A DNA stretch of 64,000 nt from positions 1 through 64,000 of the forward strand of contig JBHYGK010000003.1 of assembly GCA_051859045.1 (NCBI GenBank), read 5' to 3'. Of this stretch, positions 18,369 to 24,995 are shown in pieces; the first letter of the stretch is position 1; each line of letters opens with the position of its first letter. The DNA is from JBHYGK01 sp051859045. GTDB taxonomy: Bacteria > Pseudomonadota > Gammaproteobacteria > Xanthomonadales > Xanthomonadaceae. A program made the translations under genes and the position numbers. The notes beneath the pieces were generated by a model. It ran no database searches. It was not told where the DNA came from and was given only the letters and a program-made list of their open reading frames with translations.

Positions 18369-19793
18369 TCAGCCCGGATCGCGGCCGGCGTCGCGGTCGG
18401 CCCCGGGGCCGGCCAGCGGCGGGCGCCAGCGCAGGCCCGCGCCGGCCTCGCGCAGCGCGGCGTCGAGCGCGGCCGACACCACCAGGTCGCCGGCCGCCAG
18501 CACCGCGCCGTCGGCGTCGAGCAGCAGCGGCAGCGCGACGCGCTCCCACGGCGGCACGCCGAGGTCCTGCAGCGCATGCCGCAGCGGCGTGGAGTGGCGG
18601 CGGCCCGGCAGCACCAGGCGCTCGCCGCCGGCGCGCGCGCGCACCCGCAGCGGGCCCGCGAGCGCGGCCGGCGCCGCGGGCGAGAAGGCCAGCCGCGCGC
18701 CCTCGGGCAGCGCCAGCGGCGCGCGGCCGTCCCAGGCCAGGTCGAGCGCGGGGTCGAGCGGGGTGGGCTCGGGGCCGGCGTGCAGCAGGCCGCGCCAGCG
18801 GTGCAGCGCGAAGCCGCGACCGGCGTGGCGCCAGCGGTAGCGGTGCTCGGCGTCGCCGCGCACGCCGCCCGCGCTGGCTTCGCACCAGGCCAGCGCCGAG
18901 CCCGGCGGCGGCGGCAGGCCCAGCCCGTCCCACCACGCGCGCAGCACCCGCGGCCGGCGCTCGGCGGGCAGCGCTGCCCAGCCCGCGGCGTCCAGCGCCT
19001 GCGGGTCGAGGCCCTGCACCCGGGCCAGCGCGCGGGCGTCCTCGCGGGCGTGCAGTCGCGCGGACTCGGCGGCCAGCGCCGCGCTGCGCGCGAACGCGGC
19101 CTCCGCGCCGGGGCGGCGGGCGTCGAGCAGCGGCCACAGCGCGGCGCGCAGCCAGCCGCGCTCGAGCGTGGGGTCGAGGTTGGAGGGGTCGTGCACCGCG
19201 GCCCCGGCCAGGCCGGCATCGGCCAGCACCGCGGCCAGCGCCGCGCGCGGCAGCCCCAGCAGCGGCCGCCACAGCGTGCCCGGGCCGAGCGGGCGGCACG
19301 CGGCCATCGCGGCGAGGCCCTCGTCGCCGGAGCCGCGCAGCGCGCGCAGCACGAAGGTCTCGGCCTGGTCGCGGCGGTGGTGGGCGGTGGCGAGGTGCTC
19401 GCCCGGCGCCAGCGCCGCGGCCAGCGCGGCGTAGCGCGCCTCGCGCGCGGCCGCTTCGAGGCCCTCGCGGCCGCCGCGCGGCACGTCCACCCGCAGCACC
19501 CCGCAGGGCACGTCGAGCGCGGCGGCCAGGGCCTCGGCGCGCGCGGCCCAGGCGTCGGCGTCCGCGGCCAGGCCGTGGTGCACGTGCAGCGCGCGCAGGC
19601 CACGGGCCCGCGCCGCCGGCGAGGCCGCGGCCAGCGCCAGCAGCGCCAGCGAGTCCGGGCCGGCGCTGAACGCGATCGCGAGCGGCCCGGGCGGCAGCGC
19701 GTCGAGCGCGCGCGCGAACTCCGCCGCCGCCGCCGCCGCCGCCGCGCCGCCCGCCGCGTCCTGTCCCCGATCCGTCATGTCTTCGCGCACCAT
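18369..19793 (-). CDS. tilS: tRNA(Ile)-lysidine synthase
   Basis: Uses ATP and lysine to convert C34 of the CAU-anticodon tRNA-Ile to lysidine, so that it reads AUA. The N-type PP-loop is at residues 43-48 as SAGPDS rather than the usual SGGxDS. HVHHGL, TAHHRRDQAET and NLDPTLERGWLR identify the family. The C-terminal TilS-specific domain has LRVRARAGGERLVLPGRRHSTPLRHALQDLGVPPWER. The 474-residue start at 19793 (MVREDMTDRG) is chosen because TATCCT lies 7 bases upstream; an ATG at 19778 is possible. A polyalanine run precedes the catalytic domain. Confidence 0.94.
   Translation of the reverse strand: MVREDMTDRGQDAAGGAAAAAAAAEFARALDALPPGPLAIAFSAGPDSLALLALAAASPAARARGLRALHVHHGLAADADAWAARAEALAAALDVPCGVLRVDVPRGGREGLEAAAREARYAALAAALAPGEHLATAHHRRDQAETFVLRALRGSGDEGLAAMAACRPLGPGTLWRPLLGLPRAALAAVLADAGLAGAAVHDPSNLDPTLERGWLRAALWPLLDARRPGAEAAFARSAALAAESARLHAREDARALARVQGLDPQALDAAGWAALPAERRPRVLRAWWDGLGLPPPPGSALAWCEASAGGVRGDAEHRYRWRHAGRGFALHRWRGLLHAGPEPTPLDPALDLAWDGRAPLALPEGARLAFSPAAPAALAGPLRVRARAGGERLVLPGRRHSTPLRHALQDLGVPPWERVALPLLLDADGAVLAAGDLVVSAALDAALREAGAGLRWRPPLAGPGADRDAGRDPG
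19721..19744. repeat. (CCG)8 trinucleotide repeat inside tilS
   Basis: Eight perfect CCG units encode part of an eight-alanine run in the TilS N-terminus, just before EFARALDALPPG. Slippage by whole units would lengthen or shorten the run without shifting the frame. Confidence 0.9.
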
Positions 19794-19800
19794 GTGCGGC

Positions 19801-19806
19801 AGGATA
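19801..19806 (-). promoter_or_regulatory. tilS -10 box, seven bases before the ATG
   Basis: On the minus strand TATCCT is followed by GCCGCAC and then the tilS ATG. No Shine-Dalgarno sequence fits. The same hexamer precedes maf at the same distance. Predicted leaderless transcript. Confidence 0.5.
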
Positions 19807-19879
19807 CCGGTCGCGCGCCGGCCCACGCGCGCGCGGCCGCCGCGACCCTTCGCCCCATGCCCGATGCCCGACGCCCAGG

Positions 19880-20944
19880 ATGCCCATGGCCCTCTTCGAT
19901 CCCCTCACCCAGCGCGGGCTCACGTTCCGCAACCGCCTCGGCGTCTCGCCGATGTGCCAGTACTCCGCCCACGTCGGCGTCCCCGAGGACTGGCACCTGG
20001 TGCACCTCGGCAGCCGCGCGGTCGGCGGCGCCGGGCTGGTGATCGCCGAGGCCACCGCGGTCTCGCCCGAGGGCCGGATCAGCCCGGGCGACACCGGCCT
20101 GTGGGATGACGCGCAGGGCGAGGCCTGGCACCGCATCGCGCGCTTCGTCAGCGCGCAGGGCGCGGTGGCCGGCGTGCAGCTCGCGCATGCCGGCCGCAAG
20201 GCCAGCACCGATGCGCCCTGGCGCGGCGGCGCGCCGCTGAGCCCGGAGCAGGGCGGCTGGGCGCCGGTGGCGGCCAGCGCGCTGGCCTTCTCGCCCGCCC
20301 ATCCCGCGCCGCGCGCGCTCGACGCCACCGGGCTGGCCGCGGTGGTCGCCGACTTCCGCGCCGCCGCGGCGCGCGCGGTGCGCGCGGGCTTCCAGCTCAT
20401 CGAGGTGCACGCCGCGCACGGCTACCTGCTGCACGGGTTCCTGTCGCCGCTGGCCAACCAGCGTACCGACGGCTACGGCGGCGGCTTCGAGGGCCGCACG
20501 CGGCTGCTGCGCGAGGTGGTCGCCGCCTGCCGCGCGGTGATGCCCGAGGGCATGCCGCTGTGGGTGCGGGTGTCGGCCACCGACTGGGTCGAGGGCGGCT
20601 GGGACCTCGAGCAGACCATCGCGCTGGCGCGCGCGCTCAAGCTGCTCGGCGTGGACGCCATCGACGCCAGCAGCGGCGGGCTCGTGCACGACGCCCGGAT
20701 CCCGGCCGAGCCGGGCTACCAGGTGCCGTTCGCGGCGCGGATCCGGCGCGAGGCCGGGATCGCCACCGCCGCGGTGGGCCTGGTGACGACGCCGGCGCAG
20801 GCCGAGGCCATCGTCGCCGGCGGCGAGGCCGACATGGTGCTCCTGGGCCGCGAGTCGCTGCGCGACGCGTACTTCCCGCGCCGCGCGGCGCAGGCGCTCG
20901 GCGCCCGGCTCGAGGTGCCGCCGCCCTACGCCCGGGGCTGGTAG
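19880..20944 (+). CDS. Old Yellow Enzyme family NADH:flavin oxidoreductase
   Basis: FMN-dependent ene-reductase of the YqjM/XenA class that reduces activated C=C bonds or nitro compounds with NAD(P)H. The 354 residues form one TIM barrel. Visible marks are VSPMCQYSA (redox-modulating Cys26), QLAHAGRKAS, EVHAAHGYLLHGFLSPLANQRTDGYGG and the C-terminal LLGRESLRDAYFPRRAA. Alternative starts are ATG 19880 and 19886; AGGA at 19877 slightly favours 19886. It is divergent from tilS and precedes a diguanylate cyclase gene. The natural substrate cannot be told. Confidence 0.93.
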   Translation: MPMALFDPLTQRGLTFRNRLGVSPMCQYSAHVGVPEDWHLVHLGSRAVGGAGLVIAEATAVSPEGRISPGDTGLWDDAQGEAWHRIARFVSAQGAVAGVQLAHAGRKASTDAPWRGGAPLSPEQGGWAPVAASALAFSPAHPAPRALDATGLAAVVADFRAAAARAVRAGFQLIEVHAAHGYLLHGFLSPLANQRTDGYGGGFEGRTRLLREVVAACRAVMPEGMPLWVRVSATDWVEGGWDLEQTIALARALKLLGVDAIDASSGGLVHDARIPAEPGYQVPFAARIRREAGIATAAVGLVTTPAQAEAIVAGGEADMVLLGRESLRDAYFPRRAAQALGARLEVPPPYARGW

Positions 20945-21117
20945 CGCGCGGCGGCCGGGCGCGCTGCCGCGCCGCGGCTTGCATCGGGTGGGGCTTGGGG
21001 CCACTGTCCGGGTCCTCGGCCCAGCGCCAGGCTCCCGCGAACGACGTGCCCCGACACCTCCCGCCAGGCCATCGCGATGCAGCGCCCCCGGACCGCGCCC
21101 GGCGCGACGGCGACGAC

Positions 21118-22209
21118 GTGCTGCCCACCGCCGAGTCCTCGCGCCGCTTCGTGCGGCTGCCGTGGCGCACCTACCGCCTGCGCGTCCTCGGCATGGCCCT
21201 GGCCGGCCTGCCGGTGCTGGCCCTGCTGCACGAACGCGACGCCGCGTGGCCGGCCTGGGCCTGGGTCGCGCTGACCTGCTACGCGTGGCCGCACCTGGCC
21301 TTCCTCGCGGCCACGCGCGCGCGCGACCCGTTCCGCGGCGAGCTGCGCAACTTCATGCTCGACTCGGCCATCGCCGGCAGCCTGGTGCCGCTGATGCACT
21401 TCAGCCTGCTGCCCTCGGCGGTGCTGCTGACGGTGGTGTTCGCCGACAAGGTCAACACCGGCGTGCGCGGGCTGTGGTGGCGCGCGCTGCCCGGGATGGG
21501 CCTGGCCTTCCTGGCCTCGGTGCTGGTGGTCGGCGTGCAGCTCCGGCCGGAGGCCTCGCTGCTGGTCGTCGCGGCCAGCCTGCCGCTGCTGGTGATCCAC
21601 ACCATCGCGGTCAGCGCCAGCACCTACGGGCTGGTGCGCAAGGTGCAGCGGCAGAACCAGCGGCTCGACGCGCTGGCCCGCCGCGACGCGCTCACCGGCC
21701 TCGGCAGCCGCGCGCATTGGCTCGACCGCGCCGCGCGCCGGCTCGACGCGCACGCGCGCGACGGCGGGCCGCTGAGCCTGGTCGTGCTCGACCTCGACCA
21801 CTTCAAGGCGATCAACGACCGCTTCGGCCACCCGGTCGGCGACGACGTGCTGCGCGCCCTCGCCGGCCACATCCACGACGCCCTCGACGACGCCGCGCGC
21901 GAGGCCCCGCCGGGCCGCGCCGCCGAGGCCGAGGCCGGCCGCCTCGGCGGCGACGAGTTCGCGCTGCTGCTGCCGGTCGCGCCCGCGCGCGCCGAGGCCA
22001 TCGCCGAATCGCTGCGGCGCGCCCTCGAGGCCGACACCTTCCCCGCCTGCCCCGGGCTGGCCGCGTCGATCAGCCTCGGCGTGGCCGGGCCGCCGGCGGG
22101 CGGCGGCCTGCGCGCCTGGCTGGAGGCCGCGGACCGCGCGCTGTACGCGGCCAAGCTCGCGGGACGCAATCGCGCCGGCCTCGCCGGCGCCCCCACGGAG
22201 GCACGATGA
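21118..22209 (+). CDS. MASE2-GGDEF diguanylate cyclase
   Basis: Membrane-bound enzyme making cyclic di-GMP from two GTP. The N-terminal half has five or six membrane helices of MASE2 type (FVRLPWRTYRLRVLGM, CYAWPHLAFLAATRARDPF), like E. coli DgcC. The catalytic domain opens RRDALTGLGSRAHW and has LDLDHFKAINDRFGHPVGD and an intact GGDEF near residue 277. The inhibitory RxxD site expected five residues before GGDEF is absent, so feedback inhibition is unlikely. The start is uncertain: GTG 21118 (363 residues) is given, GTG 21046 is possible, and neither has a clear ribosome-binding site. Its TGA overlaps the ATG of the transporter. Confidence 0.9.
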   Translation: MLPTAESSRRFVRLPWRTYRLRVLGMALAGLPVLALLHERDAAWPAWAWVALTCYAWPHLAFLAATRARDPFRGELRNFMLDSAIAGSLVPLMHFSLLPSAVLLTVVFADKVNTGVRGLWWRALPGMGLAFLASVLVVGVQLRPEASLLVVAASLPLLVIHTIAVSASTYGLVRKVQRQNQRLDALARRDALTGLGSRAHWLDRAARRLDAHARDGGPLSLVVLDLDHFKAINDRFGHPVGDDVLRALAGHIHDALDDAAREAPPGRAAEAEAGRLGGDEFALLLPVAPARAEAIAESLRRALEADTFPACPGLAASISLGVAGPPAGGGLRAWLEAADRALYAAKLAGRNRAGLAGAPTEAR

Positions 22210-23087
22210 GTTCGATCATGGCGATGTTGCCCACGCTGCTGCTCGGGGCGCTGGCGCTGGTGATGTTCGGCGTGGGCCTGTCGCTGCGGGTGGCCGACTT
22301 CACGCGCCTGCGCGAACAGCCGCGCGCGGTGGCGATCGCGCTGGGCCTGCAGGTGCTGCTGCTGCCGCTGGCGTGCTGGGGCCTGGTGGAGGCCTTCGGC
22401 CTGCCGCCGCCGCTGGCGGTGGGCATGATGCTGCTGGCGGCCTCGCCGGGCGGGGTGTCGGCGAACCTGTTCTCGCACCTGTTCGGCGGCGACGTGGCGC
22501 TCAACATCTCGCTCACCGCGGCCAACACGCTGCTGGCGATCGTGACCCTGCCGCTGGTGGCGAACCTGGCGCTGGTGCACTTCATGGATGGCGACGCGGC
22601 CGTCGGCCTGCAGACCCGCAAGCTCGCCGAGGTCATCGCGGTGGTGCTGGTGCCGGTGCTGCTGGGCATGGGGCTGGCCAAGCGCTGGCCGGCGCTCGCC
22701 GCGCGGCTGGAGAAGCCCTTCAAGCTGCTCAGCGCGCTGGTGCTGGCGGCCTTCACGATCGCCGCGATCGCCAGCGAGTGGCGGCTGATGCTGGGCTCGC
22801 TGCGCGAGCTCGGCGCGATCGTGCTGCTGTTCAACCTCGCCAGCCTGCTGTCGGGCTACTGGCTCAGCCGCTGGCTGGGGCTGCAGGAGCGGATGGCGAT
22901 CGCGGTGAGCTACGAGATCGGCATCCACAACGGCACGCTGGCGCTGTACATCGCGCTGAGCGTGCTCGGCAGCATGGCGATGGCGCTGCCGGCGGCGATG
23001 TATTCGGTGAGCATGTACCTGGTGGGCACGGCCTTCGGGCTGTGGCTGCGCCGGCGCCAGCGCGCGGCGGCCGCCGCGGGCGCCTGA
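22206..23087 (+). CDS. Bile acid:sodium symporter (BASS) family transporter
   Basis: Inner-membrane secondary transporter of the BASS superfamily, which moves organic anions with sodium. The 293 residues are nearly all hydrophobic, with about nine helices. Family marks are LLAASPGGVSANLFSHLFGGDVALNISLTAANTLLAIVTLP (crossover and sodium-site region) and YEIGIHNGTLALYIAL in the second repeat. The substrate is unknown; several bacterial members carry pantoate or keto acids rather than bile acids. The ATG overlaps the cyclase stop (ATGA), so expression is coupled. Confidence 0.92.
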   Translation: MSSIMAMLPTLLLGALALVMFGVGLSLRVADFTRLREQPRAVAIALGLQVLLLPLACWGLVEAFGLPPPLAVGMMLLAASPGGVSANLFSHLFGGDVALNISLTAANTLLAIVTLPLVANLALVHFMDGDAAVGLQTRKLAEVIAVVLVPVLLGMGLAKRWPALAARLEKPFKLLSALVLAAFTIAAIASEWRLMLGSLRELGAIVLLFNLASLLSGYWLSRWLGLQERMAIAVSYEIGIHNGTLALYIALSVLGSMAMALPAAMYSVSMYLVGTAFGLWLRRRQRAAAAAGA

Positions 23088-23097
23088 GCCGCGGGCG

Positions 23098-23135
23098 AAA
23101 AAAACCCGCACCGTGGAGAGAGCCCCGGTGCGGGT
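23098..23135 (-). terminator. Intrinsic terminator of the porin/binding-protein operon
   Basis: Read on the minus strand: a perfect 10-bp stem ACCCGCACCG / CGGTGCGGGT around 12 bases, followed by seven T. This is the clearest classical terminator in this part of the window and ends the transcript of the small binding protein. Confidence 0.88.
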
Positions 23136-23140
23136 CAGGT

Positions 23141-23164
23141 CCGGCCGCTGCCCCCAGCGGCCGG
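23141..23164. other. Second hairpin in the same 3' UTR
   Basis: Perfect 10-bp inverted repeat CCGGCCGCTG / CAGCGGCCGG with a 4-base loop, directly between the binding-protein stop codon and the terminator. It may block 3' exonucleases. Confidence 0.6.
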
Positions 23165-23182
23165 GGCCTTGCGGTGGCGCGG

Positions 23183-23611
23183 TCAGAAGGTGAAGAGCAC
23201 CTTGACCGTGCCGTCCACGGCGCCGTCGGAGATGTAGCCGATCGCGCCGGGGGTGGAGGTGACCTTGGCCTTGACCGCCGCGTCGTCGGCGACTTCGTCC
23301 GGGGCCTGGGCGCGACCGGTGAAGATCAGGCGCGACCAGTAGGTGGTGAGCTCGGCGCCGGCCTTGCCGAGCACGCCGCCGTCGAAGGCCTGGCGGGTGG
23401 CGCCGCCGGACTGGTAGACGACGGTGGCGGGCGCGCCGCCGACCGAGGTCTCGCGGCCGAGGAAGACGCGGCGCACGGCCTCGGCGTCCATCGGGCCGGC
23501 GGAGGAGTTGGCGGCGACGACCACCGAGCCGGCGTCGGCGTCCGCGGCGACCGCGAACGCGAGCATGGCGGCGAGGCCGAGCTTGGAGAGGGCGTGGAAT
23601 CGCAGGTTCAT
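23183..23611 (-). CDS. Small PstS-like phosphate-binding-type periplasmic protein
   Basis: 142 residues with a signal peptide (about 1-27, LGLAAMLAFAVAADADA). The mature part looks like a shortened PstS-like domain: VVVAANSSAGPMDAEAVRRVFLGRETSVGGAPATVVYQSGGATRQAFDGGVLGKAGAELTTYWSRLIFTGRAQAPDEVADDAAV...PGAIGYISDG. IGYI and the FLG repeat are typical of this family. No permease or ATPase gene is nearby. It follows the porin by 14 bases and ends at a strong terminator, so porin and binding protein form a two-gene operon. The ligand is inferred only from the family. Confidence 0.8.
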   Translation of the reverse strand: MNLRFHALSKLGLAAMLAFAVAADADAGSVVVAANSSAGPMDAEAVRRVFLGRETSVGGAPATVVYQSGGATRQAFDGGVLGKAGAELTTYWSRLIFTGRAQAPDEVADDAAVKAKVTSTPGAIGYISDGAVDGTVKVLFTF

Positions 23612-23625
23612 GGAAGGCTCCGGGC

Positions 23626-24771
23626 TCAGAAGGTGAAGACCACGCCGGCCGACAGCAGGTCGCTGTCCGGCGTACCGGCGATGTCGGACTCGTAGCGGCT
23701 CCAGTCGGCCTTGAACGCGACGTTGGTGGCGAAGTCCCAGCGCACGCCGAGGCTGAGGAAGGTCTCGTCGATGCCCTGGCTCTCGACGGCGCCGACGATC
23801 AGCGGATAGAGCGGGCTCGTGGTCGGGAAGCCGGCGTAGATCTGCGACTGGGTGTCGGACTCACGGCTGCCGTAGGTGAGGCTCGGCTGCCACGCGCCGA
23901 AGCGGTAGGCGCCGGAGACGTACCAGTAGTCCTGGTCGGCGTAGATCGAGTCGTCAAGGGTGATGGTCACGTACTCGGCCACCAGCATCCAGTCGTCGCG
24001 CTCGGCCTTGACGCCGAGGTTGGTGAACACGCCCTTGTCCTCGTTGTAGTCCATCGCGCCGGCGAGCGCGGTGAGGCCGTTGCCGTTGAGCACGGTCAGC
24101 AGCGGATCGAGCGGGGAGCCGGTGACCGTGGTGGACGCGGTGAAGTAGGCCGCGCGGAAGCTCAGCCACTCGTTGTACTCGAGGTCCCAGGAGGCGCCCC
24201 AGAAGTCGGTCAGCTCGCCCTGGTAGATCGAACCGCCGAAGCGGGCGTCGCCCTCGTAGCCGCCGTACTGCACCTGCACCTGCGAGAACCAGTTGTCGCC
24301 GATGAAGGCGGTGTGGGTCAGGCCGAGGCCGTCGAGGGTGGACCACGGGGTGTTGTAGACCGCGTACGGGGTGCGGATCCACGGATAGGCGTAGCCGACG
24401 TCGAGGAAGTCGGAGTAGCGGTAGAAGGACGTGCGCTGGCGGCCGACCTTGAGGTTGAAGCCGTTGTCCATCTTGATGTTGGCGTACGCCCAGGCGAGCT
24501 CGGCGTCGAAGTCGTTGTAGCCGCGGGCGATCACCTGGGCGACGGCATCGACCTTGTCGTTGAGGTCGGCGGAGATCTGGATCGCGAACAGCGACTCTTC
24601 CTTGAAGTCGATGTCGTCGCCGTAGTTGTTGCCCGGATAGGTGTCGGTGTCGGAGGACGTGGTGCCGCCGATCGCCTGGCCGAAGCCGCTGATGCGGACC
24701 TCGGCCTGGGCGGCCGCGGGGAGGCCGAGGCCGAGGGCCAGGGCGAGGGCGGTAGCGAGGGTGTTCTTCAC
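23626..24771 (-). CDS. Outer-membrane porin
   Basis: 381-residue beta-barrel. A signal peptide covers about 1-23 (LATALALALGLGLPAAAQA), then EVRISGFGQAIGG, the usual opening of Gram-negative porins. Alternating aromatic and polar strands run to a C-terminal Phe (AGVVFTF), the BAM targeting signal. It resembles the general/phosphate-selective porins found in Xanthomonadaceae and Shewanella; pore specificity is unknown. The start is GTG with GGAG nine bases upstream. It is cotranscribed with the small PstS-like protein and divergent from the chemoreceptor gene. Confidence 0.88.
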   Translation of the reverse strand: MKNTLATALALALGLGLPAAAQAEVRISGFGQAIGGTTSSDTDTYPGNNYGDDIDFKEESLFAIQISADLNDKVDAVAQVIARGYNDFDAELAWAYANIKMDNGFNLKVGRQRTSFYRYSDFLDVGYAYPWIRTPYAVYNTPWSTLDGLGLTHTAFIGDNWFSQVQVQYGGYEGDARFGGSIYQGELTDFWGASWDLEYNEWLSFRAAYFTASTTVTGSPLDPLLTVLNGNGLTALAGAMDYNEDKGVFTNLGVKAERDDWMLVAEYVTITLDDSIYADQDYWYVSGAYRFGAWQPSLTYGSRESDTQSQIYAGFPTTSPLYPLIVGAVESQGIDETFLSLGVRWDFATNVAFKADWSRYESDIAGTPDSDLLSAGVVFTF

Positions 24772-24883
24772 AGGAGGTGTCTCCAGGCAAGGGCAGGGGC
24801 GTGGTTGCCCGGGGGCCGCAAAGGGGTTGGGCGGGGCCGGACGAGCACCGGGGGTTCCCGACGCTTGTGCCTGTAACGGCCGC

Positions 24884-24912
24884 GCCTAACGGAACTTTAA
24901 GTCTTTGCTCAA
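24884..24912 (-). promoter_or_regulatory. Porin operon promoter
   Basis: On the minus strand TTGAGC (24912-24907) is followed after 17 bases by TTAGGC (24889-24884). The surrounding AACTTTAAGTCTTTGCTCAA stretch is markedly A/T-richer than its surroundings. The leader would be about 105 nt. The chemoreceptor promoter should lie in the same divergent interval, but I cannot place it. Confidence 0.5.
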
Positions 24913-24995
24913 GTCCGGCCCCGGGCGGCCGCTACTGGGGGTCGACGGGCGGGAAAGGCCGCCCGGCCCGCCGCCCCCGGCCCTAGGGAACCGAG

